A stretch of DNA of 64,000 bases from Cupriavidus sp. AU9028. GTDB taxonomy: Bacteria > Pseudomonadota > Gammaproteobacteria > Burkholderiales > Burkholderiaceae. The number at the start of each line of letters is the position of its first letter. Positions within the stretch are counted from its first letter, which is position 1. The translations under genes and the position numbers were made by a program. This document shows, piece by piece, positions 54,438 through 62,762 of this stretch. Under the pieces are notes generated by a model. That model worked only from the letters and a program-made list of their open reading frames with translations, was not told the DNA's origin and did no database searches. The stretch spans positions 1-64,000 of the forward strand of contig NZ_JAIMCG010000013.1 in NCBI RefSeq assembly GCF_019795295.1. The letters are read 5' to 3'.

Positions 54438-54562
54438 TACGGCGCGCCAGCGCGGCGCGGGTCAGGGCGTGTGGAGGGCAGTATGCCATTAGATAAGCAC
54501 TTGCTGGCCTTACCCTTTGAACCCCATTGCGGCATCACAACACCGCCCTAATCGGCTACCCG

Positions 54563-54922
54563 CTAGCAACCGCCGTAGTTCTTCCGCCCGCTCGCAGTAA
54601 TGGTGTAGGTGCCACCTCTCGGACCTGTGTAACAGGTCGGCCCTGAGGTGGTAGGTGTCGGCGTACGGAAGGCGCCCGAAGCCGTAGTTGGACGTGTTGC
54701 CCGATCCTCCAGACCACGGACGTCCTGGTTGCGCCCAGCCCGATGACAATGGTATTCACCTGTTTTTCTGTTGGTATGACAGCCCTCAGCGTTAAGTCCT
54801 CCCCCATGCGCTGAAGCGGTCTGCGCAACTACCGAAACCACCATCGCCATCATTGCGACAATCACCTTTTGGATAGTGGCACTCCGGGATGGCGATATTT
54901 TAAGTCCCCTCGTTTGAATCAT
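54563..54922 (-). CDS. secreted YHYH/Cys-His-rich small protein
   Basis: A 119-residue protein with a signal peptide (VIVAMMAMVVSVVAQTASAHG) and a conserved EGCHTNRKTGEYHCHR core, then a C-terminal CYTGPRGGTYTITASGRKNYGGC block. This YHYH-type composition is common in small secreted proteins of unknown role. The start is chosen as the Met that leaves a normal signal peptide; further in-frame starts exist upstream. It lies just outside the left end of the island. Confidence 0.7.
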   Translation of the reverse strand: MIQTRGLKISPSRSATIQKVIVAMMAMVVSVVAQTASAHGGGLNAEGCHTNRKTGEYHCHRAGRNQDVRGLEDRATRPTTASGAFRTPTPTTSGPTCYTGPRGGTYTITASGRKNYGGC

Positions 54923-55046
54923 GGCTCTGGCCCTGTATACGTTTGACATGCACGGCATTGGGTAGGCTCGATTCTCCTGTCTCGATTGAGAAGGAGCCAT
55001 ACTGCGAACGTGGGAGGGACTGCTGGCCAGGACAGGATGGGCGGCT

Positions 55047-55085
55047 AATAAAAAAGGGTTACGAAAAGACTTTCGTGACCCTTTT
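55047..55085 (-). terminator. intrinsic terminator next to the left att copy
   Basis: On the minus strand arms of 15 bp with one G-U pair (plus 55052-55066 and 55071-55085) form a hairpin followed by TTTTTTATT. It parallels the terminator downstream of tRNA-Thr (61150-61180), with GGGTTACG in both, and is probably the original tRNA terminator left behind when the island inserted. Confidence 0.75.
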
Positions 55086-55096
55086 GAGGTCTTGGG

Positions 55097-55138
55097 GCCG
55101 GCTGCAGGACTTGAACCCGCCACCTGATAATTACAAAT
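55097..55138 (-). repeat. left attachment-site copy: 3' part of tRNA-Thr
   Basis: The 42 bp match 61193-61234 with only two differences and correspond to the tRNA-Thr sequence from the anticodon loop to the acceptor 3' end. The 5' half is missing, so it is not a working tRNA. It marks the left boundary of the island. Confidence 0.82.
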
Positions 55139-55534
55139 ATACAGTTATATCAATAAGTTATGAGACTAGGGAAAGAAAGCGTAAGCAACGAAAAACCACT
55201 GTACTTTAGATTCAGTAACTGAGCGAAAGCAAGTGGGGCTGGGAAAACCTCTCCGCGTACCATCATCGGCGGTACGCTGCTCGAGTTTAGCAGTTGATCA
55301 GATAAGCGCATCTGCCGCCCGGACCAGTGGCAGGTTGTCTTCTTTCTCCCGCCGGTCGACAGCGCGCTGACCGCCCCGACTAAGATCACGCCCCTTCAAT
55401 CAATGCCCGGCACCAAACCTCCAGCAGGGTATCGCCGCAGTCACATTTAAAGTACTCTCCTGCTAGCCGTCGCGGCTGTGCCTGTAGTGCACCCTCTGTG
55501 CCGGCGTACCTAATAGTTTTTGAGGGGGCGAGGT
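55139..55534. other. island left end, no supported gene
   Basis: This 396-bp stretch is AT-rich at its start and holds no frame I would call. A minus-strand frame (55386-about 55500) reads AGEYFKCDCGDTLLEVWCRAL near its end and might be a gene remnant, but I see no start or family. The McrB promoter must lie here; TAATAG near 55511 is the only -10-like box. Confidence 0.5.
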
Positions 55535-58279
55535 ATGAGCAGGTATTGCGGAGACGACGATCCCAAATCCATCCTGGAGGCGGCCGCACATTGGCGCGAT
55601 GCAGCGCTACTAGGCAACGGCTCAGTCCTTACAAGCAGGCAGCTTTGGACATCATCGGCACTGGAACTACTCGACGAGTATTTCGTAAGAAGACCTGATC
55701 TCGGCGACGGTAAGTTCCTGGAAAAGCTGGAACAGCAGCTCGCGCCAGTTGAGGGCGCAGCTAAGCAGTTGGTAGCAGAGATGATGTGGCTGCTCTACCT
55801 CTGCCCGAGCAGCCTGACCGCAGCGCACAAGCGGAAGACCGTCCAATCCATCTGGGCGTGGTCGGGTGAGCCATCACCTACTGACTCGCGTTGGTTGGAT
55901 GATGATGTTCTTGCTGGCGTTGGTAGTGCCGGCCCGGGATTCAATCAGAACCAGTGGCGTGAGCTCGTCTTCCTCATCAACTTCCTCCGCAGGTTTTGTG
56001 AGCTGAGCACCGATGAAAAACGTGCGCTGACGGAAGACGGTTGGAAGTTTGATGAGTGGCTGCGCCAAGTCCCGGATTGGGAAGCAAGGCAGTTTCGTCA
56101 TATGCTCCTCTTCCTACTATTCCCGGACGACTTTGAGCGCATCTTCGGACAGAACGACCGCAAAACTATCGTTCGACATTACTCGAAGCGTCAGCTGCGC
56201 GAGGTCAATCGGATGGATGCGTTCCAGTTGGATCGGGAACTACAAGCCATCCGCAAACGCCTTGAAGTGGAGCGAGGGACAACACAACTGGACTACTACG
56301 TACCGCCGTTGAAAGGCGAGTGGCGAAGTGAAACGTTCGCAGCCGCAACGGAGGGCGTAACGAAGGATCACGTCCGGCAGGCATTGAACGAAATAGATCT
56401 AGAAGGCGTTCCCCAGGATGCCGAATCCACTGGCTACGATTTGTTCTACGAAGGCAAGCGCTATCCGCCGAAGTTGGTTTTGTCGCTGGCAGTCAAGTAC
56501 GCAACTGGGGAGCCACTAGATCGCGCTGCTTTTTCTGGGGGGGAGTCATCTTCGGCCTTTCGTTTGCTGCGACGCCTGGGTTTTGAGGTCCGAGCAAAGG
56601 AGGAGTCTGTAGGAGGCATTCCCGAGCTCTTGGACCGCTTTCTCCAGCAGGCGAACGAAGGGAAGGAGCTTGGCACCCAGGGTTACCTGAGCAGGTATCG
56701 TGGCCTTAACGTTCGTGTGAGCTTTGGCAAGGGTAACTTTGCCCGCATCCCGTGGATCGCCTTTCTTGGTGAGGGACAGTCAGTTTCCGAGGGCATTTAC
56801 CCAGTGCTGCTTTTCTACCAGGAGCAGCAACAGCTGCTCCTGTGCTATGGGGTGAGTGAGGAGGCGGCGGCGCATCTGAGCTGGGGCGAGCTCGATGGTG
56901 CTCAGACTGTAAGAGATTGGTTCAAAGGACGATATGGTCAGACGCCTGGCCGCTACGGTACTTCCTTCGTCCGCGCGGCATATGACCTCTCACAGCCGTT
57001 GTCAATGGCGGAACTGAAGCAAGATTTGGACGACGTCATCGACATCTATAACGGAGTGCTTGCCGTCGTCGGTGAGGATGCATTGCCTGAAACTGCTGTG
57101 TCAGATCCGTCTGATGCCCCTCTCCCGGCCAGGGCCAATCTTCGCGAAGCGGTCGAAGCATTCAGCAGCGCTCTGCGCGCCAGCGGTGTGCAGTTTGGCG
57201 AGCAGCATGATGGGCTTGTCTCGTCTTTTATCTCTAGTATGGTCACCAAGCCACTAGTCATACTGACAGGCTTGTCTGGCTCCGGCAAAACGCAAATTGC
57301 CATCCGCTTCGGCGAATGGCTGGGCAAAGACAGGCTACACGTCGCCGCAGTGCGTCCAGACTGGACCGGCGCAGAGGCCTTGTTCGGCTACGAAGATGCG
57401 CTCAGGCGGGAGCTCGACGGGCGCCCCGCCTGGGCAGTTCCTGCTCCGCTGGAATTCATCTTGAAGGCCGCGGCAGACCCGCAGCATCCCTATGTGCTGC
57501 TGTTGGATGAGATGAACTTGGCACACGTTGAGCGCTACTTTGCCGATGTACTATCAGGTATGGAGTCTGGGCAGCCGTGTATCCCTAATCTCCAGAAGGG
57601 CGCAGACGGTTGTTGGCGACTACGTAGCGGCGCAGGACCGAGAAGTGCCTTCCCGAGAAATCTGTGGATTGTCGGCACGGTCAACATCGACGAGACAACC
57701 TATATGTTTTCTCCAAAAGTACTCGACCGAGCCAACACCTTTGAGTTTCGCGTGCGTTCAAACGATCTGTCGATCGAAGCCATCAAGCCCCAGCCGTGTG
57801 AACCCGGCGACCAGGAATTGGTGAGAGGTCTGCTAAGCATTGCGCGGGATGATAATTGGCATCGGGATCGATTAGATGAGGTGGCTGGAGAGCTAACCGA
57901 TCGACTGCGCCAACTGCACGAATTGCTAAGCCGATACAACCTCGAGTTTGGCCACCGCGTGTTCTATGAGGCAATGCGATTTGCGGCTCTCGCAGAAGAA
58001 TCGGGGATTCGGGACCTGAGAGCGATCATGGACCGGATAATTATGCAGAAGGTACTCCCAAGGCTGCATGGTTCGCGCAGACGTTTGGAGTTGCCTCTGC
58101 TAGCGCTCGCGCAGTTCTGCCGAGAGCTGCCAGATCAGGTTGCGAGGGACGACACGCTGCCAACGGTAGCGGTGGAAGAGACGCCGGAGCGAGGCGCAGC
58201 GTTACCGATCGCCTACGCCAAGGTCACCCGCATGCTCCGAAGCCTGCGCGCCAATCAGTTCGCTAGCTTTACGGAATAG
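55535..58279 (+). CDS. McrB-type AAA+ GTPase with DUF3578 and extra N-terminal domains
   Basis: A 914-residue motor subunit of a McrBC-like restriction system. Order: an N-terminal helical region (about 1-260); a ScoMcrA-head-like module (about 271-352, with GYDLFYEGKRYPPKLVLSLA and FSGGESS); a DUF3578/MrcB_N domain (about 365-490, LGTQGYLSRYRGLNVRVSFGKG); and the AAA+ domain with Walker A GLSGSGKT (579-586), Walker B LLLDEMNL (D658-E659) and the sensor segment TVNIDETTYMFSP. Modified-DNA recognition by the N-terminal modules is inference. ATG follows GAGGGGGCGAGG. It is 3 bp before its partner. Confidence 0.88.
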   Translation: MSRYCGDDDPKSILEAAAHWRDAALLGNGSVLTSRQLWTSSALELLDEYFVRRPDLGDGKFLEKLEQQLAPVEGAAKQLVAEMMWLLYLCPSSLTAAHKRKTVQSIWAWSGEPSPTDSRWLDDDVLAGVGSAGPGFNQNQWRELVFLINFLRRFCELSTDEKRALTEDGWKFDEWLRQVPDWEARQFRHMLLFLLFPDDFERIFGQNDRKTIVRHYSKRQLREVNRMDAFQLDRELQAIRKRLEVERGTTQLDYYVPPLKGEWRSETFAAATEGVTKDHVRQALNEIDLEGVPQDAESTGYDLFYEGKRYPPKLVLSLAVKYATGEPLDRAAFSGGESSSAFRLLRRLGFEVRAKEESVGGIPELLDRFLQQANEGKELGTQGYLSRYRGLNVRVSFGKGNFARIPWIAFLGEGQSVSEGIYPVLLFYQEQQQLLLCYGVSEEAAAHLSWGELDGAQTVRDWFKGRYGQTPGRYGTSFVRAAYDLSQPLSMAELKQDLDDVIDIYNGVLAVVGEDALPETAVSDPSDAPLPARANLREAVEAFSSALRASGVQFGEQHDGLVSSFISSMVTKPLVILTGLSGSGKTQIAIRFGEWLGKDRLHVAAVRPDWTGAEALFGYEDALRRELDGRPAWAVPAPLEFILKAAADPQHPYVLLLDEMNLAHVERYFADVLSGMESGQPCIPNLQKGADGCWRLRSGAGPRSAFPRNLWIVGTVNIDETTYMFSPKVLDRANTFEFRVRSNDLSIEAIKPQPCEPGDQELVRGLLSIARDDNWHRDRLDEVAGELTDRLRQLHELLSRYNLEFGHRVFYEAMRFAALAEESGIRDLRAIMDRIIMQKVLPRLHGSRRRLELPLLALAQFCRELPDQVARDDTLPTVAVEETPERGAALPIAYAKVTRMLRSLRANQFASFTE

Positions 58280-58282
58280 TCC

Positions 58283-60562
58283 GTGCGAGCTGTTTCAGAG
58301 GCTTCCACTCCGCTCCACGGTCCGACTGGGAAGATCACCGCAAAGTTGCACATTGCGGTGCTGCCACGCAGGGGAGCGTCTCCCGGCGCTACCCTTTGGT
58401 CCTCCGATAGTACCGCAGCCTCCGTTGACTCGGCGGGCGCTGTCGCGCTTTTGGAGGGCATGGAATATCGATATGCCTGGGAAGATGTCCAACCAGACAT
58501 CGGCAGTCTGATTGTCGATCCCGAAGAAATCTTTCAACCGGATACCTTGGAGGGAAAATCTGGGCGCCTACGCCCTGGACTTGCGACGGGCACCATACGC
58601 GTCGTGCTACGCGCCGGTGCTAGCACCATAGGCCAGCTAGAGCTCGACGTCCGTTCTCGCAAGCTCTCCTACCTATCCGAATACCGCTGGATGCTACGTG
58701 ATATCGCGGAACGGATGACGGAGCTAGTGATGGACCGCTTCGCGATCAGCGACGCGCGCTTCGAACCCGACGACACGCGCGACGCGGTTACTCTCTATCA
58801 GCGCTTCACCTTTCTGCGCGCCTTGTTTGAAAGCGAGAACTTCCAAGCTGGGCTTCACGAGATCATCCGGCGCCCTCACACTGCGTGGGTGACAACTAGT
58901 GAGACTGTGCGGCCAGGTGCTGGCATGCGAGCAGATTCGCACATACTACGGCAGTTCGCAAAGGCAGGGCCTCGGTCGGCTTGGCCGGGAGGGCCGATCG
59001 CATCCATCCCGTCTCGGCTGGAGCGTAAGCGGACCGTGGCAACACACGATACTGCCCCCAACCGTTTCGTGAAGTTCGCCCTGGAACACTGGCGCCAGAT
59101 TCTGGGCGATATAGATCAAGGTCTTGCCAATGCTCAACCAACGCCCGCTGCGACGCGTGGGCGCCGGGAAATCGCAGCGGTGATGTCGCAGTTGGAGGAA
59201 GTAGTTCACCACGACGTGTTCGCTGATGTTGGCCGGCTTGCAAGATTTCCTGCAGATGATCAGGTGCTTCAAAAGGGCGAAGGCTACCGAGACATCTTCA
59301 AGGCCTATGTAGAGACCGAGTTTGCGGCTCGCCTCTCCTGGCAGTCATCGCCCGAGGACTATGGCGCAGGACAGCGCGATGTTGCGGCACTTTACGAGTA
59401 CTGGGCATTCATTCAGCTGTCGCAAGTGGTGGGCGACGTGGTTGGACAAACGTTTGATATGGGTCCGCTCGTGCAGTCTCGACCGGACGGCCTAACGGTT
59501 GGCATTCGTACCGGTGTGGAGACCGTTCTAGCTGGACTGATCGAACGCTTCGATCGGCGCATGAAAGTAGAGCTCTGCTTTAATCGAACATATCGCCGTG
59601 GCGCGTCGCCCATTGCATCTTGGACCAAGCCTATGCGCCCGGACTATTCCTTGCTTATCAGCCCGGCTGAAGGAGAGCCAGCAACCTTCGAACCAATTGT
59701 TCTTCATTTTGACGCGAAGTATCGGGTCGATTTCGTCAAAGAGATCTTCGGCGCTGAGGACGAGGATGCCGACAGCCTACAGCCGGCGCCGAATCTAGAA
59801 CGCGGCGGAGCCTTGCGGGCGGATTTACTGAAGATGCATGCGTACCGTGATGCTATCCATCGAACAGCAGGTGCGTACGTCCTGTATCCCGGCGGCGACA
59901 ACGAAGGGAGTGGCCTCCAGTATCCGGAATACCACGAGCTTCTACCAGGGTTAGGAGCCTTCGTATTGCGACCAACTGGCACTGGTAGTGCGAGCGGTGC
60001 ACCGGCCCTAAGACGATTCATCAACGACGTACTGGATCACGTTGCAACCCGCCTAACTAAACATGAGCGCGGCCGATACTGGCTGGAAGATGCACATGGC
60101 CGGTCACTGCTAAGCAGGCTGACTCATTCGCTCGCACCGCCGCCGCCAAGTACAAGCGTACTCCTGGGATATGTGAAGAGCCGCGAGCACTGGAGTTGGA
60201 TTCAGGAGCGTAAGGCATACAACGTGCGTGCCGAAGGAAGACATGGAGGAGTTCATGCTGGTGCGGCACTCCTGCAAAGCCAACTGCTGCTCCTCTACTG
60301 CCCCGCCATGCATGAGGTCGCACTTGCTCGTATTGTTTCTGATGCAGAAGAGGTTTCGATTGCCGGGATGGCAGCGATGGGCTATCAAGAGCCACGTGGA
60401 AGCTACTGGTGCGTGCAGTTACAGTGGTTGGAGCAGGCCCAGTGGATTCGGGGACTTTCGCCGCATTTGCTTGAGGCGTATGTTCGAACTCGAGGGCTGG
60501 CGAATGGGGAGCCCGCCAGCGCCTTATGGAGCGAGATTCGGTCCCTTACTGGCGGCGAGTGA
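58283..60562 (+). CDS. DUF2357 nuclease-like partner (McrC role)
   Basis: A 759-residue protein of the DUF2357 type that pairs with McrB homologues and takes the place of McrC. A PD-(D/E)xK-like site is visible: D454 in MRPDYSLLIS and D477-A-K479 in HFDAKYRVDF. The N-terminal ~200 residues are beta-rich, then a helical DUF2357 core, the nuclease, and a C-terminal domain of about 150 residues (LLGYVKSREHWSWI, YWCVQLQWLE) that resembles small modified-base or RNA-binding folds. Start is GTG, 3 bp after the McrB stop; an ATG at 58459 would shorten it. Confidence 0.82.
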   Translation: MRAVSEASTPLHGPTGKITAKLHIAVLPRRGASPGATLWSSDSTAASVDSAGAVALLEGMEYRYAWEDVQPDIGSLIVDPEEIFQPDTLEGKSGRLRPGLATGTIRVVLRAGASTIGQLELDVRSRKLSYLSEYRWMLRDIAERMTELVMDRFAISDARFEPDDTRDAVTLYQRFTFLRALFESENFQAGLHEIIRRPHTAWVTTSETVRPGAGMRADSHILRQFAKAGPRSAWPGGPIASIPSRLERKRTVATHDTAPNRFVKFALEHWRQILGDIDQGLANAQPTPAATRGRREIAAVMSQLEEVVHHDVFADVGRLARFPADDQVLQKGEGYRDIFKAYVETEFAARLSWQSSPEDYGAGQRDVAALYEYWAFIQLSQVVGDVVGQTFDMGPLVQSRPDGLTVGIRTGVETVLAGLIERFDRRMKVELCFNRTYRRGASPIASWTKPMRPDYSLLISPAEGEPATFEPIVLHFDAKYRVDFVKEIFGAEDEDADSLQPAPNLERGGALRADLLKMHAYRDAIHRTAGAYVLYPGGDNEGSGLQYPEYHELLPGLGAFVLRPTGTGSASGAPALRRFINDVLDHVATRLTKHERGRYWLEDAHGRSLLSRLTHSLAPPPPSTSVLLGYVKSREHWSWIQERKAYNVRAEGRHGGVHAGAALLQSQLLLLYCPAMHEVALARIVSDAEEVSIAGMAAMGYQEPRGSYWCVQLQWLEQAQWIRGLSPHLLEAYVRTRGLANGEPASALWSEIRSLTGGE

Positions 60563-60716
60563 TCGGTCGATGAGCGAAGCTATTCCCAATAGATCGAGAT
60601 TCGGCAAAGGCCTCCGGTACTCACGCACCTATATTGGAGTTACCTCGCTACGCTCGACCACCGCGAAAGATAATGCCTATAGAATGGAAAAAAAGCACGT
60701 CTAAGGGGCGAAAATA

Positions 60717-61053
60717 GTTAATCACAAAGACCAAGCAAATTTGGCCATCATTAGAGATATCGTTCGCCAAACTGTCCTTAAACTTGGCTGGGAGAGATTC
60801 CACACACCAAAGAACCTCGCACGGCGCTCAGCGTTGAAGCTAGCGAATTACTCGAGCCTTTTCAGTGGCTGGAAACTGGCCAGAAGGAGGAACTTGGTGA
60901 GGCCAAGTTGACCGCTGTCCGGCATGAAATGGCGGATGGTTGGTTTATTTGTTTAGCCTCGCTAACAAGCTGGACGTGGATCTGCTCCAAGCTGTGGTGG
61001 AGAAGATGGATATCAACTGAAGGAAGTACCAGGTCGCTAAGGTGGAGGTGATC
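60717..61053 (+). pseudogene. decayed MazG-like nucleotide pyrophosphohydrolase gene
   Basis: Translated pieces in different frames match the MazG-like (RS21-C6/dCTP pyrophosphatase) family: LGWERFHTPKNLA, then after a frameshift near 60828 ALSVEASELLEPFQWLETGQ and AVRHEMAD, then after another near 60935 LANKLDVDLLQAVVEKMDIN, followed by an in-frame TGA and RKYQVAKV. The catalytic E..E..D motifs are recognisable, but at least two frameshifts and a stop make it non-functional. The stretch 60563-60716 before it shows no gene. Confidence 0.8.
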
Positions 61054-61149
61054 GCCACGGCTGCCAACGGCGCACGCGCCGCAGTCGTTAAACAGCGTCC
61101 GAACTTCAACCCTGTACCGGAACTGTACTTTCCGTCACCCCCAAAAGCA

Positions 61150-61180
61150 AAGGGGTCACGCAAAACTCGCGTAACCCCTT
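61150..61180 (-). terminator. intrinsic terminator of tRNA-Thr
   Basis: On the minus strand AAGGGGTTACGC (plus 61169-61180) pairs with GCGTGACCCCTT (plus 61150-61161), followed by TGCTTTT. It lies 8 nt past the tRNA CCA end. Confidence 0.8.
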
Positions 61181-61188
61181 GAAATCTT

Positions 61189-61264
61189 TGGTGCCGGCTG
61201 CAGGACTCGAACCCGCCACCTGATGATTACAAATCAACTGCTCTACCTGATGAGCTAAGCCGGC
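61189..61264 (-). tRNA. tRNA-Thr (anticodon TGT)
   Basis: A 76-nt tRNA with encoded CCA. The acceptor stem GCCGGCT/AGCCGGC, D-arm AGCTCATCAGGTAGAGCA, anticodon loop TTTGTAA (anticodon TGT) and TTCGAGT T-loop are clear. Pair 28-42 in the anticodon stem is T-T rather than a Watson-Crick pair. Its 3' 42 bp (61193-61234) are the right attachment site of the island, so the 3' half may come from the element. Confidence 0.92.
61193..61234 (-). repeat. right attachment-site copy within tRNA-Thr
   Basis: This 42-bp part of tRNA-Thr matches 55097-55138 with two differences (C/T at the T-loop side and G/A before TTACAAAT). It runs from the anticodon loop to the acceptor end, the usual target of tRNA-specific integrases. 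Confidence 0.82.
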
Positions 61265-61313
61265 ATATGTGCAGACCGCGATTCTACCTCACGCGGCTGC
61301 ACTTGAGGATGTC

Positions 61314-61841
61314 CTACTTCACCACTTTCAGCGACGGCTTCCGAGCGCCGATCCGCGGAATGTTCGGCGGCGTCGGCTCGTCATCGTCCGAGCCTTCCTC
61401 GCGAGAAGCATCGCTGTCCACGGATGCCAGCCGGGGCCCGGCGCCCTCTTCCCGATCCGCAGCATCACCGGCCAGTGCCGGAGTATCCGCCTCATCGGAA
61501 GCATCCGAAGACGACGCCGCCGAAGCATTGCGCTCCACCGGGAACGCCATCCCCTGCCCGTTCTCCCGCGCATAGATCGCCAGCACGTTGTCCACCGGCA
61601 CGTCGATCTTGCGCGACACGCCGCCGAAGCGGGCGCTGAACGTGATCCACTCATTGCCCATATCCAGGCCGCTGGTGGCGTCGAAACTGACGTTCAGCAC
61701 GATCTCGTTGTTCTTGACGAATTCGCGCGGCACGTTGGTCGAGTTGTCGACGAAGACGGCGATATAGGGCGTGAAGCCGTTGTCCGTGCACCATTCGTAG
61801 ATGGCGCGGATCAGATAGGGCTTGGTCGAGGTCTCGGGCAT
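61314..61841 (-). CDS. sspB: ClpXP adaptor SspB
   Basis: A 175-residue adaptor that delivers ssrA-tagged proteins to ClpXP. The substrate-binding domain (KPYLIRAIYEWCTDNGFTPY ... WITFSARFGGVSRKIDVPVDNVLAIYA) is followed by a long acidic, Ser/Ala-rich flexible linker and the ClpX-binding tail GARKPSLKVVK. It is 55 bp downstream of sspA, the conserved sspA-sspB order. Confidence 0.93.
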   Translation of the reverse strand: MPETSTKPYLIRAIYEWCTDNGFTPYIAVFVDNSTNVPREFVKNNEIVLNVSFDATSGLDMGNEWITFSARFGGVSRKIDVPVDNVLAIYARENGQGMAFPVERNASAASSSDASDEADTPALAGDAADREEGAGPRLASVDSDASREEGSDDDEPTPPNIPRIGARKPSLKVVK

Positions 61842-61896
61842 GGGACTTCCAGTTGCAGCTCGGGCGGACGGCCCGAGATGCCTCGGGCCGGGCCGC

Positions 61897-62508
61897 TTAG
61901 CGGCGCATGACCTTTTCGGAGGGGGTCAGCGCTTCGATGTAGGCGGGGCGGCTGAAGATGCGTTCCGCGTACTTGAGCAGCGGGGCGGCGTTCTTCGACA
62001 GTTCGATGCCGTAATGGTCCAGGCGCCAGAGCAGCGGGGCGATGGCGACGTCGAGCATGGAGAACTCTTCGCCGAGCATGTACTTGTTCTTGACGAAGAT
62101 CGGCGCGAGCTGGGTGAGGCGGTCGCGGATGGCGGCGCGGGCGCGCTCGTGGTTCTTCTCGGCGGTCTTGCCCTTTTCGTTCTCCAGCACGTAGACGTGG
62201 GTGAACAGTTCCTTTTCGAAGTTGAACAGGAACAGGCGGGCGCGGGCGCGCTGGACCGGGTCGGCCGGCATCAGCTGCGGGTGCGGGAAGCGCTCGTCGA
62301 TGTACTCGTTGATGATGTTGGATTCGTACAGAATCAGGTCGCGCTCGACCAGGATGGGTACCTGGCCATACGGGTTCATCACCGAGATGTCTTCCGGCTT
62401 GTTGAACAGGTCGACGTCGCGGATCTCGAAATCCATGCCCTTTTCGAACAGGACGAGGCGGCAACGCTGAGAGAACGGGCAGGTGGTGCCCGAATACAAC
62501 ACCATCAT
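61897..62508 (-). CDS. sspA: stringent starvation protein A (GST-fold)
   Basis: A 203-residue glutathione-transferase-fold regulator that binds RNA polymerase. CPFSQRCRLVLFEKG near the N-terminus and the FPHPQLMP segment, whose PHP triad is needed for polymerase binding in E. coli, are present. It precedes sspB and follows the petC terminator by about 200 bp; a hairpin GACCACC/GGTGGTC at 62619-62636 lies upstream. Confidence 0.93.
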   Translation of the reverse strand: MMVLYSGTTCPFSQRCRLVLFEKGMDFEIRDVDLFNKPEDISVMNPYGQVPILVERDLILYESNIINEYIDERFPHPQLMPADPVQRARARLFLFNFEKELFTHVYVLENEKGKTAEKNHERARAAIRDRLTQLAPIFVKNKYMLGEEFSMLDVAIAPLLWRLDHYGIELSKNAAPLLKYAERIFSRPAYIEALTPSEKVMRR

Positions 62509-62703
62509 GGCGAGTTTCCTTGGGGGTGCAGACCGAAGTTGGGTCGGACATTCTGCCGGAACCGACTAGCGGAAAGCAAATTGGTTACAAATAGGGCGAA
62601 CCCCGGATTGCTCGAAGACCACCTGGAGGTGGTCTGATACCGGGTTGTGGCCCGGGAGGCCTCTGCGGGCCCTGTCGTGCACCGGCGACGGCGCCGGAAT
62701 GGC

Positions 62704-62751
62704 AAAGGGCCAAAGCGGCGCCGCGAATGCGGCGTCCGCTCCAGCCCTTTT
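62704..62751 (-). terminator. hairpin terminator after petC
   Basis: On the minus strand, AAAGGGCTGGAGCGG and CGCCGC pair with GCGGCG and CCGCTTTGGCCCTTT around a 4-nt loop, starting about 12 nt after the petC stop. There are mismatches and no long T-tract, but it ends the pet operon before sspA. Confidence 0.55.
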
Positions 62752-62762
62752 GCGGCGTGATG

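Larger units (their letters stand above)
55097..61234. mobile_element. tRNA-Thr-integrated genomic island carrying a McrBC-like system
   Basis: The segment is bounded by the tRNA-Thr gene on the right and a 42-bp partial copy on the left, each followed by its own intrinsic terminator. Its coding DNA is clearly lower in GC and uses codons (TTG, AGA, CTA) that are rare in the flanks. Contents: a McrB-type gene, a DUF2357 gene and a decayed MazG-like gene. I see no integrase, so mobility was lost or is supplied elsewhere. Confidence 0.78.

Noticed and set aside
55386-55589. 67-codon minus-strand frame at the island left end
   Set aside because: The last 20 or so residues (YFKCDCGDTLLEVWCRAL) look protein-like, but the start half overlaps the McrB gene and no family or ribosome site is evident.
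55139-61188. Integrase or transposase of the island
   Set aside because: I looked for tyrosine-recombinase (RxxHxxR...Y) and transposase-like frames on both strands and saw none.
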